The notes beneath the pieces are model-generated. The model made no database searches and was not told the origin of the DNA. It saw only the letters and a program-made list of their open reading frames with translations. Made by a program: the position numbers and the translations under genes. Of a DNA stretch of 64,000 nt, positions 21,712 through 31,915 are shown piece by piece (positions within the stretch are counted from its first letter, which is position 1; every line of letters starts with the position of its first letter). The DNA is from Letharia columbiana. Its lineage: Eukaryota > Ascomycota > Lecanoromycetes > Lecanorales > Parmeliaceae. The DNA is taken from contig NW_023501059.1 of assembly GCF_014066305.1 (NCBI RefSeq), forward strand, positions 496,001 through 560,000. Direction: 5' to 3'.

Positions 21712-22827
21712 CAATATGCAGCCAGTCCTCGTCAATTGAGTACACCGCATCACCACAGACCCTTTGGAGCAGCTAGTCAAAAAGCGCAGCCTCTGTATAC
21801 TGTACGAAGATTATGTCAGGTAGGCGAAATGCATCAGGCCCCGAGTAAGGCAACCAATGACGTCGGGGTTCTGATAGGTATGCAGGGTTCATGCAATGCA
21901 GGGAAGATCAATTGACGCAGAGCGTGCAAGGCTGCCACCACTGCGGCTGAGTATGCCTTGGGCACGCAACCTCCGCCACGGGTATTGCCACTTGTCCCTA
22001 GGTACCTTTCAACATTAGTCGTATCGGTGGAGCTGTGTGGGTGCCGCCGACGGAAAAGGATCGGAGATCACAATCAAGACGGAGGACAGGGGAAACGGTG
22101 AGTACTGAATTTTCGGGTTGACCGGGCATGTCGACGAAGTCATCTTAGGTATTTACCCATCAGGATTTGAAGTCTCACCAACGACGGCAAAGGCAGAGTG
22201 ACTTCCCTTGGGGTTTGACACAACAGATTCTGCCCTTTTGTAGCAGGCCCCCTGTTGCTGGTATCAAGATGCTGCATTCCCGACGACTACGGGGGAGAGG
22301 AGGTACTGGCGTTGTGGTTGTTATTGGGTAAGGTGCCAGGGAAGACGACGAGGAAGGATGGGCATTACCATACATAGGCTGGCTGTGTGGCATGATTCGC
22401 GTGTAAGCAACACGTGAACAAACCCCGTTGCTCACCTCTGTTCACGATTTTGCGGGCGGCGAGAGGCACCTTGCTTGATGTGATGTCGGCACGTCAGCCT
22501 TTCAGAACGGTGACTCCAGGCAAAATGGAGTTGCGGAGCGCCGCCACCTGACCGGATTGCCAAGCCCTCACCCAACGAAGCTCCGCCGCCAAGACCTTTA
22601 TATTATCCGATAACCGCCGGGAGGCAACATTTGAGAATTCTAGCATTATTATCCACATTACCACTGTAAAACCACTATATAATCCATAATAAATGATCGC
22701 AATCTATTACATAGACTCCATTCAATCCTTCCTATAGTAGAATCATTCTACACAAGTCCCTTCCTTGCATAAAGAGATTTTACAGACAGCGCATCCCCCT
22801 CTGGTCTTCCTCCCTCACTGTTACTGC
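21712..22827. other. intergenic
   Basis: No recognisable gene or element. It turns AT-rich after 22600. Confidence 0.45.
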
Positions 22828-23428
22828 TTATTTTTTACCAAACCTCCGAAATCCTTTCTTCTGACGATCCAAACGACACATAAAACACTGTCGAACGGTC
22901 TTCAAGTCTTGCCATTCATGGTTACCTCGTACTGGTTTCGGTAGAGTAGAAAGTGGGGTGGGAGGTTGCCGAGATCGCCTGTCTTTTCTACCTTCCTTGA
23001 GTAATCCCACTCATCAGTCCTCCAATAATCATGAATAGTAGGAAAGCGATAGATTCCCATATAGATTGTAATAGCGACGAAGATTTTCAGCCCGGAACAC
23101 GGGTGGGTTTCCAGTGAGGATCTGGAGGACTCTGCCGAGAAGTATACAAATTTGTACTCTTACAAAGCATGTCCCAGACAGTAGCAGTCCATATGAGGCT
23201 AAACACTGGATATGAGAGGACTTTGAAGTCATCCGGAAAGTGACTAACGGGTGCACGGTACTCGATTTGTGGTGGTTGATACTCAGGTAGTGCAGGTATG
23301 CGTCGGAGAAGAATATCACGTTGCTTGAGTTTTTCCTTCCTTGCCTCGGTCGTGGCCTCTTTTTTGACGTTTCTGGGCCTCATGTAGTTCGTCCTTATCG
23401 GCTGAGGTAGGGTAGTAATTTTAGCCAT
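22828..23428 (-). pseudogene. piggyBac-type transposase relic, internally deleted
   Basis: From the ATG at 23428 the reading gives an N-terminal linker (with LPEYQPPQ), then the start of the DDE_Tnp_1_7 domain: VFSLIWTATVWDMLCKSTNLY and PHWKPTRVPG. A one-base frameshift follows at about 23087. The next frame continues LKIFVAITIYMGIYRFPTI then HDYWRTDEWDYS, the typical W...IYMGI...YW block of piggyBac transposases. The catalytic core with its Asp residues is absent; a third frame supplies a short C-terminal Cys motif (NHEWQDLKTVRQCFMCRLDR) before the TAA at 22830. It is thus about 200 codons of a normally ~500-600-codon gene and cannot be active. No clear TTAA-flanked termini were found. Confidence 0.75.
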
Positions 23429-24351
23429 ATTGGACTGTATTTGGTGGAATAGTAAGGAAGGATTAAAAAGTCGCGTTCTTGAAGACGCGATTTTTGAAGC
23501 TAAAATGTTGCCTCGGCTCGCGGTTATCGGATACAAGCCAATACTACAGGCGTATATGAGCGATTCTACTCGCCAACTGAAACACGTCTTCACTCCCAGA
23601 AACGGATATTTATCATCGGAGACAGCTCTGAATTGCGTACGAGTAGAGCTGTTCTTGCTCACAAAGATCGACCTCACCCTTCGAGATTCTCATCCGATGC
23701 TCGTCCTTCATGTTTGAACACAGCGCTGCCTCTCATGATCGCTGATAGCCATCATGTTAGGGACAGCGGCTGCAGAAGGATCCCGGGCTCAGACCCTAGG
23801 ACAAATGCTCAACTGTGCGGCTGCGTCTGTGGGTACAACAGAGTCAGCTCTTTGAGTAGGATGAAGCATTCGAGTATCACAACTCGCATGCCCTAGGGAG
23901 AAGTCAATGCGGGAGTTCTGGGGATCAAGCAGTGGGGTCGGGGCATGCATCGGGGAATGGTAGTTGTTCGAGGGTCCAGATTTGAATGCGAGGATGTCAA
24001 TAGAAGATAAAGATATGTGCGACGAATTGAAATAATTCAACAAAACCCCCATCTCACGGACTCCACAAATCTCTCACAAAATATCCCTCCTTTTCCCTTT
24101 CGACTTCGACCCCTATACACCACACCAAGTCTCCATTCCCCTATGCCTAGCTACCTCTAACACCCCCCTGCCGTCACAGTCATCCACCTGCACATTTCGG
24201 AGTCAGCATGACATCTTTGACGCACAAAGTTCGAATTGCAAGACACATTCCGCGAGCAAAATAAAATAACATGACTCTATTGCTCCCAAACCACATCCTC
24301 CGACCCCAATCACAATATCAAACTGAGAAGCCCACCTTCCGAAAAGTGCAC
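23429..24351. other. intergenic, contains a hairpin
   Basis: The hairpin is at 23464-23496, with arms AAAAAGTCGCG and CGCGATTTTT around TTCTTGAAGA. It lies just upstream of the transposase relic start and next to a TTAA, and could be a remnant terminus. A possible third exon of the next gene lies at 24187-24158. Confidence 0.45.
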
Positions 24352-24829
24352 CTACCTCACACCACCACACCCCGGACAAGCCGTCACCGTCGTCGCCGCA
24401 GCACTGGCCGGACACCCGCACGGCACCGTTGTCGTTCTGACCGTTCCGGGATCAGGACACACCTGCACGTTCTTGAAGCACTCGTGAGCTCGGACGGTCG
24501 ATGTGACCGTTGGGCAGGAGTGTGCGGCGGTCGCGTTGGAGGATGTGAAGCTGGCGGAGAGGGTGGTGGGGAAGCGGACGACTTCGAGGGGCATCAAGGC
24601 GAGCGAGGGGGAGAGGAGGCTGTGGTGGGGTGTTGGTGTGAGTGGGGGTCGGGTTTAGTGGGCTTGTGCTTGTGCTTGTGGGACAACGAGGGGGCGGGTC
24701 GAGGGAGTATCTGGTCCGCGCACTCCTTTCTTCCATGGTAGACACGAACCTCTTAAAGACGCGGCTGTGGAGAGAAGATTTCGAAACTCACCTTATGATT
24801 GCAGTGAGTGCGATCTGGAACGCGAACAT
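24352..24829 (-). CDS. candidate small secreted cysteine-rich protein
   Basis: The proposed exons are 24829-24792 and 24619-24352, separated by a 172-nt intron (AAG|GTGAGT to CCACAG). The spliced start reads MFAFQIALTAIISLLSPSLA, a textbook signal peptide split by the intron, with cleavage expected after SLA. The mature part of about 80 residues is Thr/Val-rich with seven Cys, including PCGCPAS and ACPGCGG. If a second intron (24355-24188, GTAGGT to TGCAG) is used instead of the stop at 24352, the end becomes RWMTVTAGGC and adds an eighth Cys. The size, secretion signal and even Cys count suit an apoplastic effector-like or wall protein. I recognise no family and the function is unknown. Confidence 0.5.
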
Positions 24830-25391
24830 GATGGCCAGGATCTTCCTGACAAAATGGTAAATCCGAGAATAGACACCAGATACCTTGTGCGCAGAGATCT
24901 TGCGAGAAGGAAGACGCCGAAAAATCACTTCAGGAAACTTCCTGCAGGAAAAATTGCGGAACCAAGCCTCTTTATCGTCATTTGGAACACTGTGCATGAC
25001 CGATCGGTGGTGGGTTTCAGATCGTGAATGCGGTTTTGATTTCAGGGTGCTGGCACCGGTTTCACATTGATTGAGCCTACCGTCATTGGTCAACGCCGTA
25101 CCTTCCATTCCGATCAGTAGTTTGGTCGCTGTATCAAACACACCTGATGACAGAGCACAGAGAGGGCAAAACCTCGCGACCGCTGCCCCTTTTGATTGGC
25201 CGCGAGAGCCCGACTCCGACCATGCTGCAATTACTTGCTGGTAATATCTTCTTACAGAAGCCACCGACTATCCATGTCGACAAGAGTCGTTGACACGATT
25301 CCTCTCCCTTCACACGCAGATGCGACAAGGAAAGATAGCAGGCGAAGGCCGTTTTTGAGAAAATGGTGCTTTCCATTTGCATAGTTATACC
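24830..25391. other. intergenic
   Basis: Spacer between the two small secreted protein candidates. I see nothing in it. Confidence 0.4.
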
Positions 25392-25976
25392 TTAGACCAT
25401 TGAAGATCCGCTATTCGAAATCGCTTCCATCTGCGCACGCTATAGCCCCTCGTGGCGTCCTTCTTATGGAACTGTGAATACTCTCACCGTTGTGGATAGT
25501 ATATTGGGACGAATTTCGCGGGCGTGCCAGCCATAGCCTTCCCCAACAACTGAGCAGCCTGCCCCGGATCCGCAGAGGGTCAAAACGTTGTTATCGATGG
25601 TAGTGGAACACGGGTTGTCCGAAACGGTAGCACACCAGTCACCGTCAGTGAAAGACACGTAGAATCTAGAAGAACCCCGGAATCAGCATTGATTTTGTGA
25701 GAGGGAAATTCGGTGAAAAGGTGGGGTGAGAAAGGAGGTCAATAAGACAAAAACTGGGGTGTGGGAAAGAATCCAAATGTAGCGCTTGCGTGTGTACTCG
25801 CGTCGAGGACCATGCACTTCACGAGCCGACTTTACAAGCGAAATGGGACGATGCGATCACATGGTAATTTGTCTTACTTGGCTGTGGCGGTTGACTGCAC
25901 CTGGGCTGAGGTCAAGGTCGCCGCCAATGCAGGACCAGTGCAACCAAGGACGAATAGGAGAGCCCCGAGGTGTCAT
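25392..25976 (-). pseudogene. second small secreted protein candidate, frameshifted after its ATG
   Basis: Exons proposed: about 25972-25878, 25665-25488 and 25430-25392, all with GT-AG ends and matching phase. The first codes a clear secretion signal (HLGALLFVLGCTGPALAA) but has no in-frame ATG. The only nearby ATG (25976) is one base out of frame, as if a single A had been inserted just after it. The spliced mature part runs TLTSAQVQSTATAK to FYVSFTDGDWCATVSDNPC, then LTLCGSGAGCSVVGEGYG, with four Cys. I recognise no family. It lies 0.6 kb from another secreted candidate on the same strand. The lesion may be natural inactivation, an assembly error, or a sign that the real start lies in an unseen upstream exon. 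Confidence 0.42.
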
Positions 25977-26389
25977 TTGTAACACGGCCGAGCCTTTTCT
26001 GATTCAGCAGCCAGGGCAATATCCAAGTCTTGGCGCAGGGTTTCGAGCCGACCTTCCGTCCCGAACCCAGTCCAGATCTGACCACCTCCGCACAAAGATG
26101 AAAAATTCGATCCATCACATGCATAGTTACCAAGCCCAATTGAAAGTGTGAGCCTTGATCCATGCCAAACTTTCGTCTGCTCCATGGACAAGGAACCTCG
26201 TCCCTTTTCGGGCTGCTATTGTCAAAGTGCACGGAAATCCCACCTGTCCCACAGCCGTTGGGTGAGCGAAACTCATGCAATTGGAGCGAGGGGAGTCCGA
26301 TTTCATCTCAATCAGGTATTTTGATCTACGGGGGAGTAGCGAGCCAAGGTTTCGGCGACAAATAAGAGGGGATATGTAGGATCAACGGC
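25977..26389. other. intergenic
   Basis: No feature seen between the secreted candidate and the 3' end of the NADH dehydrogenase gene. Confidence 0.4.
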
Positions 26390-28193
26390 TCAGAATCGCG
26401 TGATATCCCTTCCGAACGCCCAATTCAAAAACCTACAATATGTCACATTAGCTCATCCATTTCATGTCCCTTTCAGAGCCGACGATAGAGGGAATAGACA
26501 TACCAATAGACGGGAATCAGAATCTTATTCCTCCAACTAACGCTCATCGTCAAATACGCGCCTCTCCAAATCAACCAGGCCGCCCTGCCACTGATATCCC
26601 CCAACCACCCCTCCGTCTGGACCAAGCCCTTGCTGTTCCCCAAATAAGTCATGATCCCCAGATTCTTGAACGTGAAATGCTGGCTTTCCAAATCGCCCTT
26701 GTTAAGCCTTTTGCCCAGCCACAGCGCCTGCTGGGCTGCGGTTTGCGCCGTAGCGGGCAGCTGGGCGTCGCGGATCATGGCGTTGTCGCCGAGGGCGAAG
26801 ACGTCCGTCATTGTTGCTGAGGAGGCGGGTTTCTCGTCGGAGGACGGGGAGGTTTTGGACTGGAGTTGGACGCGGAGACGGTCGTCGACGATGATGGCGC
26901 CGGTTTTGGGGTGCTTTTCTATCATCCATTCTTTCGTGTCCAGCTCATCTGGTTGCTTGCCGTCGGTGATGGAAGCGGAGGAGGAAGGGAAGCCGTAGGT
27001 CTTGTCAAGTGCTTTTTGCACGAACGGATTCATCATGTTGCCCGTACTCCAGACGCACAGGCCGACGCCTACGTCGCCATCTTCTTCAGTGGTGAGGGTA
27101 TAGCAGCCTTGGGAGTCAGCCACATCGTCCATGTTCTCATCGGAGCCGGTACGTGGAAGACCAGGGCGTAGTTCCTGCACGTGGTGTGAGGTTTTCACTT
27201 CAACGCCTTCACGGCGAAATGTTTGCATTGCGTATTTGCCGAGTTTCTCATCGAACATGCTGAGAACAGTCTTCGCGACATCGTAGACTGCGATGCGCAC
27301 TTTTGGTGCCAAATCTGGGTATAGCTTGCTGAGGTCTTGATGTACCAGATCGCTGAGTTCGGCTCCAAACTCCATACCTGTGGGCCCGCCGCCTACGATT
27401 GCGAAGCGCAGAAGCTGTTCACGAAGCTTTTCACTTGTAGTTGGCAAGCTGGCAACCTCAAAGCACTCGAGTACTCGCTTTCGTATGCGCCGTGCGTCTC
27501 CAACATCTTTCATGAAGAAGGCGTTTTCTTTGACGCCCTTGGTACCAAACGTCTGGGAGTAGCAACCGACTGTAACCACTAACTTATCGTATGATACCTC
27601 CCACCTCTTACCCTCTTTCCGCAACCCTTTCTTCTCCAATTTCACTTCCCCAGTGCTGTGATCTTCACGCCTATCCTCCGCCATCGCCTTACCCTGATGT
27701 GGGTCTACTACACTTTCTTCAATCGTAACCATCTTTCGCCCGAAATCCACATCGTCTGCCCAGCCTTGCATGAACTCAATGTTCGGTTTCCGTTTTGAGC
27801 GCACAGGCTCAAGCGCGGTTCGGAATTCGAGGGTGCCCGTTGCTGTGGAATTGAGCAGTGGAGTGAAGACGAAATAGGAGCGGGGGGATATGACGAGGGT
27901 CTGGTATTTGGCGGAGAGACGTTGGGAGAGGACGTAGCCTATGTGCCATTTGTCAATGGAAGGATTTTTTGGGGGCCAACAGCGAGCTTACCAGCCCAGC
28001 CGGAGCCCAGGATGACGATGCGTTCGCGATCGCCTTTACTCGCGTCCAGGGCATCTAGCCCGACTGTACCTCTATTACGACATGATTGCGAAAAGCAATG
28101 TGTCGCTGGACGCGACCTGTAAGTGATGCTATCAATCAAGGGGGTAGGAAGTCGTCGAATTGGGCGCAGGGACGCCATTGCTGTTGAAGACAT
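26390..28193 (-). CDS. alternative (type II) NADH:ubiquinone oxidoreductase, mitochondrial
   Basis: Exons 28193-27992, 27938-26504 and 26432-26390 give 559 aa. The last 43-nt exon is easily missed: it restores the family C-terminus WAFGRDITRF. The N-terminus is Arg/Ser-rich with few acids (RPIRRLPTPL), as in a mitochondrial presequence. The FAD-binding fold starts at residue 58 (RIVILGSGWAG), and ISPRSYFVFTPLLNSTATGTLE follows. The NADH-binding fold has FAIVGGGPTGMEFGAEL, then FALGDNA and QTAAQQALWLGKRLN. NDH-2 enzymes pass electrons from NADH to ubiquinone without pumping protons, on either face of the inner membrane; whether this one is external or internal is not clear. No EF-hand is seen. 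Both introns are 50-75 nt with canonical ends. Confidence 0.95.
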
Positions 28194-28540
28194 GAGGTAA
28201 TCGAGGGCACGGTAACGGATGGTATGAAAGCATGAGCATGAAGAAGCAAGGAAGTGACTCGGCAAAAAAGAACTTCGAAGTCAGAAGCTCCGCCTCATGA
28301 AAGTGACGCAATTTAGGGATTACCCGAAGCCGGACGATTGATAACGCAGGGGTAACCGAATGAAGGAAATACTCGGGTTTGACACGTTCTTCGCAACAGA
28401 GAGACAACAAGCTGAATGTGGAGACGTTCATAAAAGATAATCAAATTCGTACAACAGACATGATGCATCAACGCCTTGCTTACCCGCCAATAACCAAGCT
28501 CTTACTCAGCCATTCCGAAATGCGCCGTCAAACGGAACCC
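28194..28540. other. intergenic (347 bp)
   Basis: It holds the NADH dehydrogenase promoter and the 3' end of the next minus-strand gene. Nothing else is seen. Confidence 0.5.
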
Positions 28541-29808
28541 TCAAACCACCTCCTCCGGCCTCTCAGTATCCGCAACGACAGGAACGTTGAGTCCCCGATC
28601 AGGACTCTGCAGTACCAATTGTTCATGCCGCCTTGCTTTGAAGAAATCGCTAACCGCCCGGATGAGTATGAACCATCCCACGATCATTAATGCGTATGCT
28701 AGCCAGTCGCTGTTTGCTACACTGTTCGCACCACTCGCTGCCGCTTGCTGAGAGGATTCCGCAATAGCTGCAGCGGCCGCGGCAGCTGCACTGTCGGAGA
28801 CGGCGTTAGGGTCGAAGTCGTGATTATTTGGATCCTGCGGTGCTGTGAAGGCCGGATCTTGTCCATTTGTAGGAGGTACCGTAGATCTGCCACTGCGCAT
28901 CATAAATCCGTATTGAACAAGTGTGATGCCCAAACCGGCCTTTGAGCCGTTCTTCGCAGCGTGCGTGGTGTGGAGGAGATAGGTCAGTAGGAAACCGACG
29001 AGGGTGAAGGATACGCTAATCATGGCATTCCATACAAAGCTGAAGAGGGAGCCGACTGGAAGACCATCGACGTAAACTTCGTCGCTTGATGCGAGGTGGC
29101 CAGGTGCCAGAATGGTGGTTTCCCAATAAGGGGGTGTAGCGTCCGCAGCAGCGGCTTCGTAGGACTAGAACAGAGTTAGCGCAGGGCCCGCCAAAGACAT
29201 ATCGCAACGAGAGTGCTTACCGGTGGTTGTTCCTCTAGTTTTTCGCCGCGTTCTGGCTTTGCGTTTAGATTTGCAAACACACCGTCATTGGAGTGGGAGA
29301 AGGTAGAATAGGGTGTAGCGCCTGTATAGGGTCTGGCAGGAACATTGGATGAGACTGGATGTACCACGACTGGAAGTCTTGTGACAGCTCCTGACAAGTT
29401 TGGTCCGTTGCCATCGTGTACGGCTCGCTGCTCTAATTGGGATTGATGGGTATTGGCCCGCATGAGGCGCTGGCGATCGTCTCCTTCATTATGACCATCG
29501 TCATCTGAATCGGATCCGTCGTCGAAAGTATCCGCCAGTGTTCTCTCGGCTTCTGTTGTTATAGGGTCTTCGGAGAGTAGGTGTCGGGATGATGGAGAGG
29601 ACGCGCGGGAGCGAAATGAAGGCGGTGGAGAAGAGGGAGTTGCCTCTGTATTAGAAGGTCTTTGAGAAGTATCTTGGCAATATTCCTCGTCGTTTGCAGA
29701 CACCTGTAGTCGACGAATGTCAGCTTCCGCCTTACCAGAGACGTAAAGTGGAAGCACAGGGGCATGCGACAGCATGAGGCTCACCCTTTCGTACTTCTGT
29801 GAGCTCAT
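28541..29808 (-). CDS. bsd2: metal homeostasis protein BSD2 (Rsp5 adaptor)
   Basis: Exons 29808-29785, 29703-29221 and 29164-28541, all phase 0, give 376 aa. The first exon codes only eight residues (MSSQKYER). A long Ser/Pro and acidic cytosolic region follows. At the second junction the spliced frame forms PPSYEAAAADATPPYWETT, with a PPxY motif that in yeast Bsd2 recruits the Rsp5 ubiquitin ligase. Then come VDGLPVGSLFSFVWNAMIS and membrane helices, KAGLGITLVQYGFMM, an Asn/Ala-rich loop with eight consecutive Ala, and a last helix YALMIVGWFILIRAVSDFF. This matches the DUF2370/NEDD4-interacting family, which sends metal transporters and misfolded membrane proteins to the vacuole. It is divergent from the assembly-factor gene to the right. 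Confidence 0.95.
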
Positions 29809-30087
29809 TGTGAGACTCACTCCAACCTTTCTTTTACCAGTCAAAAGAAAAGCTAGAGTCGAGATGTATGTATAGGGTACTTTAAATGGCTCAAATGGAT
29901 CCAGTCGTGGTAGTATGCTGATGAAATGCTTGAGGGATTCCAGCAGGTTCGTTTGTTTAGGGGGAGGAGTCGATGGGTCATCAGCCGGCCGCCACCAGAA
30001 CAATGCTTGGCTCTTGGCAAAGACATCGAATACGATTTCGACTTCACTCTTTTTGTGTAGACACCTGTTGTATTGTTCTTATTGACA
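29809..30087. promoter_or_regulatory. shared bidirectional promoter (279 bp)
   Basis: This is the only sequence between the divergent start codons of bsd2 (minus) and the bc1 assembly factor gene (plus). I see no recognisable named binding site. Confidence 0.6.
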
Positions 30088-30629
30088 ATGGCAAAGTCTG
30101 TAAGGAAGGCAACCTTTGTTCTTTACTGTGCTTGTCTTGACTAACAACATTGCCCTACAGATTGTGTACAAACACTATCAACGCCTCCTCACCCAATGGC
30201 CCGTCGACCTCCTTCGCCCGGAAGTCTCATTCCAGAAAGCCATACAGCGCCGGATAGATACACGGCTCAAGCCTTCGACAACGGCTCCTGAAGATAATGT
30301 TGTGTTCAATCAAGCTCAAGCGACGGTACCGACGAAGGTAGCGTTTGATGAGAAGGGCGAGCTGGAGCAGGTCAATGTGCTTTATTCGTTCCTGGAAAAC
30401 CGGTATACAAAGACGGTACGAATTCGCTGCATACTTGGAGGGGGGAACAATGGATGTAGCAATGACTGACGAGTATCGGAATCAGTACCCGTTGTCTGAG
30501 AAGATGATGAGACCGGCTTCGAATCCAAACTACTACGATGGCCTGTTGAAGGAGCTTAATGAGGCGCCAACGCGGTCTTGGTTTCAGAGCATGGTCATTC
30601 GGTGGAAGGGGTCCCTTCGCTTTTCGTGA
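30088..30629 (+). CDS. cytochrome bc1 complex assembly factor, UQCC2/Cbp6-like
   Basis: Three exons (30088-30099, 30161-30415, 30486-30629) give 136 aa. The first codes only MAKS; introns of 61 and 70 nt contain GACTAAC and TGACTGAC branch sites. The product starts MAKSIVYKHYQRLLTQWPVD and has LRPEVSFQKAIQRRI, the short helical pattern of UQCC2/Cbp6 proteins, which bind newly made cytochrome b on the mitochondrial ribosome. The middle contains LEQVNVLYSFLENRYTK and the C-terminus PNYYDGLLKELNEAP. There is no membrane segment. The family call rests on pattern and size only. It shares its promoter with bsd2. Confidence 0.75.
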
Positions 30630-31196
30630 GATGCCGGATGTGTACAGACCTGTATAGCATGCGTCGCAAGGAGCGTTTTGGCGTTGCTGGGGGGTTTGAC
30701 CAAATGTGCTCGTAACGACTATGCATAGCGATGGCGATGGTTAACTTGGCAAAGAGTACGGTGCTAGATATGTCGAGTCTTGAAACAGAAATCACACTTG
30801 GTGGACCGTCTTCATAAAATGTATATCCAGTTGATGCACGTTGCAGTACAGTTACGTACAGATCCTTCCCTTACTGTCTCCTCAGCATGGGAGCTTGCCT
30901 TCGGCAATTTGCTTAGCGATATCTTTGGACCATGAACCCATTTCGAATATTTGCTTAAGATCCTGCCTACTTATTTCATTTCATTGCTCATACAGAAAGG
31001 AAAATGATTCAAAGTCTTTGACTCCAACTCGGAATAGACCAGAAACTCTCAACCCTGGAGACACCGGTACCGAAAGGGAAATGGTCTGAAGTCCCTGACT
31101 TCGACTCGAATAGAACTAGCCCAGCTCAATCCTGGAGACGCGAAACGGCACCGCCAGCAAGACTCCCTCAAACCTCAAGCCCCAGCCAGTGGCATA
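30630..31196. other. intergenic with a short tandem duplication
   Basis: Two ~65-bp units (about 31016-31080 and 31089-31150) share GACTYCRACTCGRAATAGA and CAAYCCTGGAGAC. No gene seen. Confidence 0.5.
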
Positions 31197-31915
31197 CTAC
31201 GTGCAGTCGGAATCGTCCAGCTGCATGTAGTAAATTTTCGCATTATCCCAACCAGCCGGTGCGAGGTTGATATCGAAGTGTCCCTGAACCTGCCCAGTAA
31301 CGTTGATCATCGCACAATTGGGACAATGGTTCGTGATCAAAATTTTAATCTGCGATGGCCCGTCTTGCTCTTCATTGCCGCTGTATATGCTGCACCAAAC
31401 ATCGTCAGCATGGCATAAAAGGATGGAATCGTAGGCAGATATACCCAGTCGGGCAAGCAGGACCGTTTGGATCGCAGTACGGTGTCCCGGAATTAATGAT
31501 GCTATAGCACGTCCCGCAGACAGTGCAATCGTCGGGCCCAAGTCCTACCATCGCCGCTGCGTAGACGCCGTCGGGCAGCTGATCCGGGCCAGAGGTGGTG
31601 GGGAAGAGAGGTGTTGGGGCGCTGCAGACGCCGCCGTTGATTGTGCAGGCGCTTTGTTGGCCGTAGGGTTCCCAGTCTTGCTGTACATGGAGATAAAGGT
31701 GAGCTTGGTTTCAGGAAGCAGGGTTTAGCACGAGCGTGGCGTGGCGTGTAAAGGGGGGCAGTGTGGGTCGGAGGACAAGGACTCACAGTAGAGTAGCCAG
31801 ATTGATAACCATCTGGTTGTGTAGTTGGGGTAATTTGTTGGGCGATTGGATTGGCCATCGTCAAGGTTTTGAGACCACCGAGGGTCAGAGTGGTGAAAAG
31901 GGCAAGGCTGGACAT
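31197..31915 (-). CDS. secreted expansin-like double-psi beta-barrel protein
   Basis: Exons 31915-31787, 31680-31445 and 31389-31197 give 185 aa. The N-terminus (MSSLALFTTLTLGGLKTLTM) is a hydrophobic signal peptide. The second intron (54 nt, GTATAT donor, GCTGAC branch, TGCAG acceptor) is needed: without it the frame stops just after YICLRF. The spliced protein has CTINGGVC, CTVCGTCYSI, then IKILITNHCPNC and HFDINLAP, the Cys pattern, ITNxCP strand and HFD motif shared by expansins, GH45-like cellulases and barwin-type folds. It ends DDSDCT. A typical expansin C-terminal carbohydrate-binding domain is absent. The likely role is loosening or binding plant or fungal wall polysaccharide; whether a catalytic Asp pair is present cannot be judged safely. 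Confidence 0.85.
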
